Assembly (NCBI GenBank): GCA_002240395.1 | Contig: CP016836.1 | Span: 682,001-746,000 of the forward strand | Direction: 5' to 3' | Length of the DNA: 64,000 bases | Origin: Xanthomonas citri pv. mangiferaeindicae | GTDB taxonomy: Bacteria; Pseudomonadota; Gammaproteobacteria; Xanthomonadales; Xanthomonadaceae | Shown here: piece after piece, positions 41,596 through 50,900 of the stretch | Layout of the letters: each line of letters opens with the position of its first letter | How positions within the stretch are numbered: position 1 is the stretch's first letter | Notes under the pieces: model-generated | Told to the model about the DNA's origin: nothing | Databases searched by the model: none | What the model saw: only the letters and a program-made list of their open reading frames with translations | Position numbers and translations under genes: made by a program

Positions 41596-42882
41596 TCAGC
41601 CGGCGCGCAGCACCGCCGGCAGCCACAGCGACAGGCTCGGGAACAGGGTCACGATCAACAGCACGCCCAGGCCCGCGAACCAGAACGGCCAGATCGTACG
41701 CATGCTCTCGCCGACGGTGATCTTGCCGATCGCGGTGCCGATGAACAGCACCGAGCCGACCGGCGGCGTGACCAGGCCCAGGCCGCCGGTGAGCACCAGC
41801 ACCAGGCCGAAGTGGATCGGGTCGATGCCGTAGGCACGCGCCACCGGCAGGAAGATCGGCGTGCAGATCAGGATCAACGGGGCCAGGTCCATGAACGTGC
41901 CGAGCAGCAGCAGCATCAGCACGATCATCAGCAGCACCGCGAGCTTGCTGTGCGCGAACGATTGCAGGAACTCCACGGCGGCGCTGGGCACCTGGAGATA
42001 GGCCAGCAGCCAGCCGAACACCGATGCGGTCGCGATCACGAACAGGATCACGCCGGTGCTGCGCGCAGCATGGGTGATCGTGTCGATGAACTCGCGCACG
42101 CGCAACTGGCGATACAGCACGATCGTCACCAGCAACGCGTAGACCACCGCGATCGCCGCACTCTCGACCGCGGTGAAGATGCCGGCGCGGATGCCGACGA
42201 AGATCAGCGCGACCAGGCCCAGGCCCGGCAGCGCCGAGACCGTGCGCAGCAGCACCGCGCGCCAGCCGGGGAAGATCTCCACGCCGTAACCGCGGCGGCG
42301 CGCGACCAGGTAGCCGGTGATCATCAAGGCCAGCGTCATCAGCAGCGCCGGCACGATGCCGGCGGCGAACAGATCGGCGATCGACAGCCCGCCACCGGCA
42401 GCGGCCGAGAACAGGATCAGGTTGTGCGAGGGCGGCACCAGCAACGCGACCAGCGCGGCGGTGATGCTGACGTTGACCGCGAAATCGCGATCGTAGCCGC
42501 GCTTGACCATCTGCGGGATCATTGTGCCGCCCACTGCCGAGACGTCGGCGATCGCCGAGCCCGAGACGCCGCCGAAGAACAGCGACGACAGGATCGACAC
42601 CTGGCCCAGGCCGCCGCGCATGCGTCCCACCAGCGACGAGGCCAGGGCGATCAAGCGCTCGGAGATGCCGCCACGCATCATGATTTCGCCGGCGAAGATG
42701 AACAACGGAATGGCGATCAGCGAGGCCGAGCCGGTGCCCGCCGAAATCTGCTGCACGAGCACGATCGACGGCAGGTCCAGATACAGCAGTGTCGCCAGCG
42801 CAGCGGCCGCCAGCGCGAACGCGACCGGGACGCCGAGCACCAGCAGCGCGGCGAAGACGATGAACAGGATCGCGATCGCCAT
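41596..42882 (-). CDS. TRAP transporter large permease subunit (DctM family)
   Basis: This 428-residue inner-membrane protein has about 12 hydrophobic helices and the DctM hallmarks 'AGEIMMRGGISERLIALASSLVGRMRGGL', 'FFGGVSGSAIADVSAVG' and 'VPPSHNLILFSAAAG'. It forms the sodium- or proton-driven channel of a tripartite TRAP system for organic or sugar acids. It lies one base after the small permease gene in the order hydratase-P-Q-M. The operon context suggests uptake of uronates or oligouronates. Confidence 0.93.
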   Translation of the reverse strand: MAIAILFIVFAALLVLGVPVAFALAAAALATLLYLDLPSIVLVQQISAGTGSASLIAIPLFIFAGEIMMRGGISERLIALASSLVGRMRGGLGQVSILSSLFFGGVSGSAIADVSAVGGTMIPQMVKRGYDRDFAVNVSITAALVALLVPPSHNLILFSAAAGGGLSIADLFAAGIVPALLMTLALMITGYLVARRRGYGVEIFPGWRAVLLRTVSALPGLGLVALIFVGIRAGIFTAVESAAIAVVYALLVTIVLYRQLRVREFIDTITHAARSTGVILFVIATASVFGWLLAYLQVPSAAVEFLQSFAHSKLAVLLMIVLMLLLLGTFMDLAPLILICTPIFLPVARAYGIDPIHFGLVLVLTGGLGLVTPPVGSVLFIGTAIGKITVGESMRTIWPFWFAGLGVLLIVTLFPSLSLWLPAVLRAG

Positions 42883-42883
42883 G

Positions 42884-43402
42884 TCAGCAGACCTCCTCTT
42901 CGACGCGCGGACGCAGCGCCAATGCGAAACGGTTGAGTGCGAAGACCACCATCAGTGCGCCGCCGATCGACAGCGGCAGGTAGTTGATGCTCTGCGGCAT
43001 CGCCGCGCCCGCGGCCTTGATATGCAGCCCGTCGAGCAGCAGCAGCGCGCCCCACCAGGCGATGACCGCGCCGATCGCGGCGATCACCAGCGGCACCAGC
43101 AGATCGATCCCGCGCCGGACCGCCGGGCGTACGTGGTCGTGCAGCAGGTAGAAGCCGAAGTGCCGGTTGGTGTGCACGCCGGCGGCCGCGCCCAGGCTCA
43201 TCGCCGTGCTCAGCAGCAGCAGCGTGACCGGCTCGGTCCAACTGGGCGAATCGTTGATCACATAGCGGGCGAACACCTGCCAGCCCTGCACGACGACCAG
43301 CCCGAACAGGGCCGTGGCGGCGATGGCGATGGCGAGATGGGCGATCCGCTCGAGCAGGCGCCCGGCGGCGCCCAGCGGCGGGAGAGTCGAGGCTTCGGAC
43401 AT
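42884..43402 (-). CDS. TRAP transporter small permease subunit (DctQ family)
   Basis: This 172-residue protein has four membrane helices and typical DctQ features ('VVVQGWQVFARYVINDSPSWTEPVTLLLL', then 'GAAAGVHTNRHFGFYLL'). It bridges the large permease and the substrate-binding protein. The ATG at 43402 gives a normal family length; the longer open frame upstream overlaps dctP and is not used. It is 17 bases from the dctP stop and one base from dctM. Confidence 0.9.
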   Translation of the reverse strand: MSEASTLPPLGAAGRLLERIAHLAIAIAATALFGLVVVQGWQVFARYVINDSPSWTEPVTLLLLSTAMSLGAAAGVHTNRHFGFYLLHDHVRPAVRRGIDLLVPLVIAAIGAVIAWWGALLLLDGLHIKAAGAAMPQSINYLPLSIGGALMVVFALNRFALALRPRVEEEVC

Positions 43403-43419
43403 CGCGGGGTCCCCGTGTG

Positions 43420-44412
43420 TCAGGCGAAGTCGCGGATGCGACGGTAGAGGGTCTGGAGTTCGGGCTGGCGCAGGTAGCGCTCGCGCAACGGTGCAGCTGC
43501 CGCACGGAACGCGTCCATGTCGACCTCGTTGAACGCGATCCCGTAATCGCGCACGGCCTGGCGCGCCGCTTCCTCCGACGCGTCCCACAGCCGGCGCATC
43601 ACCGGCACCGAGGCGCGCGCGGTGTCGATCAGCAGATCGCGGTCGGCTGGCGCCAGTGCATCGAGCGAGCGGCGCGAGATCAGCAGGATGTCCGGCGCAT
43701 AGGAGTGCTCGCTCTGCGACCAGAACCGCGCTGCTTCGAAATGGCGGCTGGAATGGAAGCTGCGCATGTTGTTCTCGGCGCCGTCGATCATGTGCGTCTC
43801 CATGCCCGAGAACGTGTCGCCGAGCGACATCGGCGTGGGGTTGGCACCGAGCAGCCGCATTAGGTCGATGAACATGTCCGACGAGGCCACGCGCAGCTTC
43901 AGGCCATGCAGATCGCCCGGCGTGCGGATCGCGTGGCGGGTGTTGTAGAAACAGCGTGCGCCGCTGTCGTAGACCGCCAGCCCGACCAGATCGCGGCTGC
44001 CGAAGCCGTCGAGCACGGTTTGCGCGACACCTGCATCGAGCGCATGACGCAGATGCGCGACGGAGTCGAATGCATACGGCAGGCACAGCGCAGTGGTCAG
44101 CGGAAAAGCGTTGTTGAGCGCACCGGCGTAAACGCGAGTCATGTCGATCGCGCCGAAGCGCGCCATGTCGATCGCCTCGGCCTCACGCCCCAGTTGCCCG
44201 GAGTGGTACTGGCGCAGGCGTACGCGGCCCCCGGTCTCGCGTTCGAGCGTCTCGCCGATCCACTTCACCGCCTCGACCGTCGGATAGCCAGCGACGTGCA
44301 CGTCGGTGGCGGTCAGCACGGTCGCGCCGTCGTCGGCACGCAAGGCGGCGGGCAGCAACGGCGCGGCGCACACCGCGCCGAGCCCGGCCAGAAAGCGCCG
44401 ACGCGAGGTCAT
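43420..44412 (-). CDS. TRAP transporter substrate-binding protein (DctP family)
   Basis: This 330-residue periplasmic binding protein starts with a twin-arginine-type signal (SRRRFLAGLGAV, cleavage near residue 26). The mature part has the DctP fold, with 'YHSGQLGREAEAIDMARFGAIDMTRVYAG' and the substrate-contacting region 'RVASSDMFIDLMRLLGANPTPMSLGDTFSGMETHMIDGAENN'. The Arg in 'LKLRVASS' corresponds to the carboxylate-binding Arg of the family, so an acid ligand is expected. Its start overlaps the hydratase stop by four bases. KDG, galacturonate or an oligouronate are plausible ligands. Confidence 0.92.
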   Translation of the reverse strand: MTSRRRFLAGLGAVCAAPLLPAALRADDGATVLTATDVHVAGYPTVEAVKWIGETLERETGGRVRLRQYHSGQLGREAEAIDMARFGAIDMTRVYAGALNNAFPLTTALCLPYAFDSVAHLRHALDAGVAQTVLDGFGSRDLVGLAVYDSGARCFYNTRHAIRTPGDLHGLKLRVASSDMFIDLMRLLGANPTPMSLGDTFSGMETHMIDGAENNMRSFHSSRHFEAARFWSQSEHSYAPDILLISRRSLDALAPADRDLLIDTARASVPVMRRLWDASEEAARQAVRDYGIAFNEVDMDAFRAAAAPLRERYLRQPELQTLYRRIRDFA

Positions 44413-45260
44413 GCGACCGTCCCCGGCGTCTGGGGCGCAGCGGCCTCCACCTCCACGGTGATCGTGCCATGACCGTCGAAGATCACGTCGGCGCGCTGGC
44501 CAGGCGCGATGTCGTGGATACCGGTGGCATTGCCGGTCGCGATCAGCTCACCGCGGCGCAGCGGGCGGCCGCGCCGCGCCGAACGCGCCAGCGCGAACGC
44601 GAAAGCCGCACGCAGACCGCCGGGCAGCGTAGTCGCCCCGCCACTGCCCACGACCTCGCCGTCGATCCGACTCTCCACCCGCAGGCGCGCTTCGTCCAGA
44701 CCCGTCCAGTCGGCGATTTCGCCGCCAACGACCAGGCCGTTGTTGTTGCCGAAATCGGAGATCACCACGCGCGGGCCGAGCACATTGATGGTCGCCAGTG
44801 GGCTGCTGGCCACCTCCAGCCCGATGAACAGCGTGGCCGGGTGCGCAGCCGCCTCGTCCGGGCTCCAATCGAGCTTGTCGGCAGGCGCGTCGGCGTCCAG
44901 GCGCAGCACGTACTCGGCCTCGATGGCACCGAAGCCACCGGCGAACACCGCGATGCGCGTGGCCGCCCCTGCCTGCTGCAGGTTGCGCCGGAAGATCGGG
45001 CCGAGCAGACGGTCGTCGCCCGAGGCGTCGCGCCGCTCGGCGGCGATGTAGCCGACTTTCCAGCCGACGACGGTGTCGGGCCATGCCGCGATCGCGGCGT
45101 CCTGCACGGCATAGGCGTCGACCAGCGTGTCGGGAATGACCCCTGGGAAGTCGGCAAGCGCGGCGCCATTGCGGCGCGCGTGCCCGAAGGCGTCGACGAT
45201 GCCCCGGGTCGGGTCCGCAGGATCGTCCTGCGCGTTCGGATGCGCGGTGCCGTTATTCAA
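44409..45260 (-). CDS. FAH/2-keto-4-pentenoate hydratase family enzyme
   Basis: This 283-residue protein resembles the MhpD/FAH superfamily. Metal-site acids are visible in 'FGAIEAEYVLRLDAD' and 'FIGLEVASSPL', with the downstream 'VISDFGNNNGLVVGG' and C-terminal 'GELIATGNATGIHDIAPGQ' typical of the fold. It starts at TTG (45260), supported by AGGAG seven bases upstream; no ATG is near. It is the first gene of the TRAP operon, overlapping dctP by ATGA. Such enzymes act on 2-keto acids; hydration or cleavage of a sugar-derived keto acid is likely, but the substrate is not known. Confidence 0.82.
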   Translation of the reverse strand: MNNGTAHPNAQDDPADPTRGIVDAFGHARRNGAALADFPGVIPDTLVDAYAVQDAAIAAWPDTVVGWKVGYIAAERRDASGDDRLLGPIFRRNLQQAGAATRIAVFAGGFGAIEAEYVLRLDADAPADKLDWSPDEAAAHPATLFIGLEVASSPLATINVLGPRVVISDFGNNNGLVVGGEIADWTGLDEARLRVESRIDGEVVGSGGATTLPGGLRAAFAFALARSARRGRPLRRGELIATGNATGIHDIAPGQRADVIFDGHGTITVEVEAAAPQTPGTVA

Positions 45261-45323
45261 ACTCGATCTCCTGACCTGGTCGTTGCTGCGCCGCAGATCG
45301 CGGGCGCTGGAAATGTCTTGTAT

Positions 45324-45339
45324 GGTAAACCGGTGTCAT
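45324..45339. promoter_or_regulatory. Candidate LacI-family operator between the TRAP operon and the esterase genes
   Basis: On the minus strand this reads ATGACACCGGTTTACC. It lies 64 bases upstream of the hydratase-TRAP operon and about 53 bases upstream of the divergent esterase, so it could control both. Confidence 0.6.
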
Positions 45340-45391
45340 CTTCAATGTGCAGTGCGGCAAAAGTCGTCGCACGCCACCACGTCTCGTCGGA

Positions 45392-46359
45392 ATGCTCGCC
45401 ATGCTGCGCAGATCCATCCGCCCGCTGTGTTGTGTGCTGTTGCTACTCGTCGCCGCCGGCCTCGGCGCAGTGCAGGCCGCCCCGATCGCAGAGAAGGCGC
45501 GCATCGAGCTGTGGCCAGCGGCTGAGGCATCGAACGGCGGCGACCGGGTCACCGAGCGCAGCCAAAACCCGGCACGTCCGGACCGGATCATCGAGGATGT
45601 CCGCACGCCCTACCTCGCGATGTACGCGCCGGCACGTCCCAATGGCAAGGCGCTGCTGGTCGTGCCCGGCGGCGGCTATGCGCGTGTGGTGCTCGACAAG
45701 GAGGGCACTGCATTGATTCCCACCTTCGTCGACGCGGCCGGCATCACGCTGTTCGTGCTGCGCTATCGCCTGCCCGACCGACGACATGCCGAAGGGGCCG
45801 ACGCGCCGCTTGCCGATGCCCAGCGCGCGCTGCGAATCATTCGCGCACGCGCCCGAGATGACGGCATCGACCCGGCACGCATCGGGGTGATGGGATTCTC
45901 GGCCGGGGCCATGTCGCCGCCCGGCTGGCGACCCATCCGGCGCCGGCCTACGCGCCGGTCGACGCGATCGACCTCGTGGACCCGCGCCCGGACTTCGCAC
46001 TGCTGATCTACCCGGTGATTTCGATGCGCGACGGCCTCGCGCACGCCGGGTCGCGCGACCGCCTGCTGGCCGCAAGTGACGTGCCGGCCGAGCTCGCATT
46101 GGCGCGCCTGTCGCCCGAGCGCCATGTCGACGCGCGCACGCCGCCGCTGTTCCTGCTGCACGCACAGGACGATCCCGCGGTGCCGGTCGGCAACGCGCTG
46201 GCGATGCACGCCGCCGCCCTCGCCGCCGGCGTGCCCACATCGCTGCATGTCTTCCCCACCGGCGGCCACGGCTTCGGCGTGCGCGACGCGCACGGCCCGT
46301 TGGCACATTGGCCGCACCTCGCCCTCGACTGGATCGACAGCCTGCCTCCTCGCCCATGA
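45392..46359 (+). CDS. Exported alpha/beta hydrolase (acetylesterase-like), frameshifted
   Basis: The intact product would be about 322 residues: a signal peptide (to about residue 30, AVQAA), then an alpha/beta hydrolase with the oxyanion block 'VVPGGGYARV', the nucleophile elbow 'GFSAGA' and a late His in 'FPTGGHGFG', as in acetyl-xylan or pectin acetylesterases. The frame breaks just after 'GFSAGA'. Adding one C at 45909-45910 restores '...GAHVAARLATHPAPAYAPVD' and joins the downstream frame to the stop at 46359. The break is probably a missing base in the consensus. Start could be ATG 45392 or 45401. Its end overlaps the carboxylesterase start (ATGA). Confidence 0.78.
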
Positions 46360-47950
46360 CCGACACGCCCACCAACCCCCACCGCCGCCGCCTGCTCCAG
46401 GCCGGCGCCTTCGCCGGCGCCTTCGCCGCCCTGCCCGCTGCTTTTGCAGCCGCGCCCCGCACCACCGTCGCGCGCGTGGCCGGCGGCCGCATCGGCGGCG
46501 CGATCGAGGACGGCGTACACGTCTTCCGCGGCGTGCGCTACGGCGCCGACACCGCGCCGCGGCGGTTCATGCCCGCCGCGCCCACGCCGGCCTGGCGCGG
46601 CGTGCACGACGCGTTGGCCTATGGCGCGTCCGCACCGCAGCGCGGCGGCGAAGGCCCGGGCAGCGAGGACTGCCTGTTCCTCAACGTCTGGACACCCGGC
46701 CTGCGCGACGGTGCGCGCCGGCCGATCCTGGTCTACATCCACGGCGGCGCGTTCTCGACCGGATCGGGCAGCGATCCGCTCTACGACGGCGGCCCCTTGT
46801 GCCGCCGCGGCGATGTCGTGGTCGTCACCGTGAACCATCGCTTGAACGCGTTCGGCTACCTGGCGCTGCGCGACCTCGGCGGCCCGGCGCTGGCGCAGTC
46901 GGGCAATGTCGGCCAGCTCGATCTGGTACAGGCACTGCACTGGATCGCGGTACATGCCGAAGAGTTCGGCGGCGACGCGGGCAACGTGACGCTGTTCGGC
47001 CAGTCCGGCGGCGGCGCGAAGATCGCCACGCTGATGGCGATGCCGGCCGCGCGCGGTCTGTTCCACCGCGCCTGGACGATGAGCGGGCAGCAGGTCACCG
47101 CGGCCGGTCCGCGCGCCGCCGACCAGCGCGCGCGACTGTATCTGGATGCCCTGGGCGTGGCGCCAACGGACGTCGAACGGCTGCGCACAATGCCGATGCA
47201 GGCCCTGCTCGACGCGCAGCGCATCCGCGATCCCTCGCGGGTCGAGGACAGCAGCCTGTACTTCGGCCCGGTCGTGGACACCGTGACGTTGCCGCGTCAT
47301 CCATTCTGGCCGGACGCGCCCCAGCAATCGGCGCAGATCCCGATGGTGATCGGCAACACGCGCGACGAAACCCGCGCCTTCCTCGGGCATGATCCGGACA
47401 ACTTCAGCCTGGACTGGGACGCGCTGCCGGCGCGGTTGCGCACGCAGCAGTTCGTCGACCTCGACCCGGCGGTCGTGATCGCCGAGTACCGCCGCATGTA
47501 TCCCGACTACACACCGTCGGAGGTGTTCTTCGCCGCCACCACCGCCGGCCGCTCGTGGCGCGGCGCGGTCGAGGAACTGGAGGTGCGCGCCGCTCAGGGC
47601 CGAAACACCTGGGCCTATCAGCTCGACTGGTATCCGCACGGCGGCGAACGGATGCGCGCCTTCCACACGCTCGACATTCCGTTGGTGTTCGGCACCATCG
47701 ACCGTGCCGGCAGTCGCACCGGCGACGATGCGCGCGCGCGCGACATGGCCGCGGCGATGCAGGGCGCCCTGCTGGCGTTCGCACGCTCGGGGACCCGAAT
47801 CACGCCGGCCTGACGCACTGGGCGCCCTACGGCCTGGCGCGCCGGGAGACGATGGTCTTCGACACCCCCTCACGGCTCGAAGACGACCCGCGCGGCGGCG
47901 AACGCCGGCTCTACCGGCAGGCGCCTTTCGTGCAGCGCGGCACGCAGTAG
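46356..47950 (+). CDS. Exported type-B carboxylesterase, frameshifted near its end
   Basis: The intact product would be about 531 residues. A twin-arginine-like leader (HRRRLLQAGAF) precedes a carboxylesterase/lipase type-B fold: 'GVRYGAD', 'SEDCLFLNVWTP', 'VYIHGGAFSTGSG', and nucleophile elbow GQSGGG (GESAGG is more usual). The open frame stops at 47813. One extra G in the run at 47789-47792 continues it as '...FARSGDPNHAGLTHWAPYG' to 47950, which is a normal carboxylesterase C-terminus. It is coupled by ATGA to the acetylesterase. Likely role: removing acetyl, methyl or feruloyl esters from cell-wall oligosaccharides (inference). Confidence 0.8.
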
Positions 47951-47991
47951 CCGGGCCGGGCGTCCGGCCGCTGGCCGGACGCCCGCACGCC

Positions 47992-50900
47992 TCAGCGCAC
48001 CGGCACGGTGTTGTTCAGGCGCGTGACTTCTTCGGCCTCGCCCGGCAGCGCGATCCGCACGCGTGTGCCTTCGGGCAGGTGGCCCGCCGGCTGCAGGCGC
48101 ACGGTCACGGTGCGCGGACGCAGGTCTCGCGGCGCCGCAAGCGGCGGCAGGTCTGCACGCGCAAGTTCGCGCCCGTCCGCAGTCTCGAGGATCGCCACGC
48201 CGCCCGGCGCATCGGCGTGGCCGAGACTGTGCACAGTCGCCTCGACTGCACCGTCGACCACGCGCACATCGCCGCGGCCGATGCCGATGTCCGGACGCGT
48301 TTCCACCGGGGTGCCGGCCTCGATGCGCTCGAACTCGAACACCTGGGTCTGCCCGGCCGCGAACGCCAGGTCGACCGACGCACTCGATTCGAGCCGCACC
48401 TCGCGCGTCTGTGCGCGGCCGTCGATGGTCTCGTCACCGGTGCGGTCTACGCCGCTGACCATCCGCCAGCGCCCAGGGGCGACGTTCCAGCCGGTCATCG
48501 TCGCGTGCGCGGTGCGCGTGCCGGCGTTGTACGCGATGACCTTGAAGCGTTCGCGCGAGGGTGCCGACACCAGCAACGCGACAGTTTCCGCCTGGGCGTC
48601 GTCGGCGAAGCGCCAGCTCACCGTGTGCCCGGGGTAGGTCGTATTGCGCTTGAGCGCGAGTCCGCCCAGCCGCGCGCGTTGCAGGAACTCGCTCGGCGCC
48701 TCGACCCGATCCGACCACCAGTGGCCCTCGGTGTTCATGTATTCGCGCTGCGCCTTGGCCTGGATACCGTCGGCATGCAGCGCCTCGAGATAGCGCTTGT
48801 CGCCGGTCTGCTGCCAGGCGAACACGCTCTGCACGCCGGTCTCGCCGCTGTCGGCCGATTGCTGCAGGCGCTTCCCCCAGTCCTCGCGCCGGTCGAGCGC
48901 GTCGACATAGTTCTCCGCCAGGTTCGACAGACCGGCCGGGCCGCTGCGGTCCACCCGGTACTGCAGCGGGCGCAGGTACTTCGCATCGCCGGTCCACCGC
49001 CACGCCGCCCAGTACAGGTGCATCGTGTCGGCGCCGCCCGAGCCGTCGAACAGGTCGCCGCCGCGCCGCTCGCCGGTCGCCCAGTGGATCTCGTTGGGCA
49101 GCTGCCAAGCGCCCGCCTCGTCGGTGTAGGCGTGCGCCAGATAGCCGTCGGCCAGCTCGGTGATCATCGATCGGCTGGTCGGGTCGGCATTGAACACGCC
49201 GAGCACGAACGCCGGATGCAGTACCGGGAACGAGTACGGCTTCTGCCACTGCCAGCGCGGTTCCCGGTAGACCTTGCGCCCGCCGAACCAGTTGCTCGAG
49301 AACAGCCGATGCCCCTGCGGATTGCGCAACACGATCTTCTCGTCGAGGTCGTGCACCGTGTCCATCAACCGGGTCATCGTCAGCGGATCGCCCCAGTTGA
49401 GCAGCGCCATCGCACTGTTGGTGTTGATGCCTTCCTCGTAGGCATGCAGTTCGTCGGTCTCGATCGTCGACAAACCGCCGGTGAACATGCCATTGGCATA
49501 GGCCGCGTCGGCCAGCGCGGTCAGCGAGGCGTTGAGCTTGTCAGGCAACACACCCATCAGTGCCAGCCCCGGCCACTGTTGCAGCAGGTCGCTGTCATCG
49601 GAGATCCCGCCCCCGAAGTCGCCGAACGGGACCTGACGCTCGTCGATCCACCATTCGACGAAGCGACGGACCGCCTTGAGATCCTCAAGCTGGCGGAACG
49701 CCCACAGCGGCACACCGGTCGGCGGCTCGGGCTGCACGAACGGCGGCCGGCCCTGGCTGTTGTAGCTCATGTAGTTCCAGTACAACCGGCCCAGCGCGTG
49801 GTCGGGATCGACCCGCAGCAGGTCGCTGATGTCGGCGTAGGCGCGCGCGTAGAGCCGCTGGCGCTTGGACGTGGTGTGCTCCTCGACCAGGAAGCCCCAG
49901 TTGTCGCGCACTTGGTTGAAGCGGTCGGCGACGTGTTCGACCAGCGCCTCGGCGCGCGGTTTGTAGACCATCCGGATCTGCGCCCCGTCCAGCGCGGCCC
50001 CATCGAAGCCCGGCGCCGCCGAGGCGATGCTGATCCACAGACTGTCGTCGGTGAGGATGCGGTCGCGCATGTCCAGAAACAGCGTGCGCGCCTGGCCCGG
50101 GCGCACCGAGACCGAGACATCGATCATGTCGCGCGCCGGCCAGATCGGGTCCTTGATGCGGATGTTGAGCGGAATCGCCGCCGTGCCGTCGACGGTATGC
50201 GTGGCCGGCAGGTCGAGCGCGGGCAGGTCGATCGCGATGCCGTCGAGCCCGTCGTACATGTTCTCCCAGCTGTGTGCCCAGCTGCGGATCAAGGGCTGCG
50301 CGGCCGGCGCATCGCCGATGCCCGAGGGAATCAGCACATGCACCACCGGTTGCCGCGGCGCATCGGCCGAAGCCGGCGCGCGCTTGCGGTACGCCGCCCG
50401 GCCGGGCAGCGCGATGACGGTGCTGCGTTCCTCCGGCGCGAACCGGCCCTCGATGTAGCCGCGCAGTTCGGCAAGATTGGTGTAGTCGACCTCGGCGTCG
50501 CTACGCACCGTGTAGACCTGCCGGACCGAGCCTGCCGGCTCGTCGGCGTCCTCGACGCGATACGCCCAGATTTCCTGGATCGGGGTTTCCTGGGCGACGT
50601 TCGCGAACCGCAGGTGCCCGCCGCGGCGCAGCGGAAAGTCGTCGACGCTGCGCACGATGCCCTGCGGCCGTTCGAACAGCGGCTGCAGGCTGCCCACGTC
50701 GTCGCCGGCCAGCACACGGCCGTAGGCGGCGCCGCGGATCTCGACCCGGTTGACCGGCTCGTCGGGCAAGGTCAAGTCGAGCGCCCGGCCACCCTCGACA
50801 TAGGTGTTCCAGTCCGGCAGTTGGAAGTAGTCGTCGCGCCCGCGCAGCCGCGAGCGGTTGTAGACACCGGGCCAGGTGGTCTCGGCAATGCCGTCGGTGG

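Noticed and set aside
45976..46359. Separate small gene for the C-terminal half of the acetylesterase
   Set aside because: It is the second part of one alpha/beta hydrolase split by a one-base defect; it lacks a nucleophile of its own.
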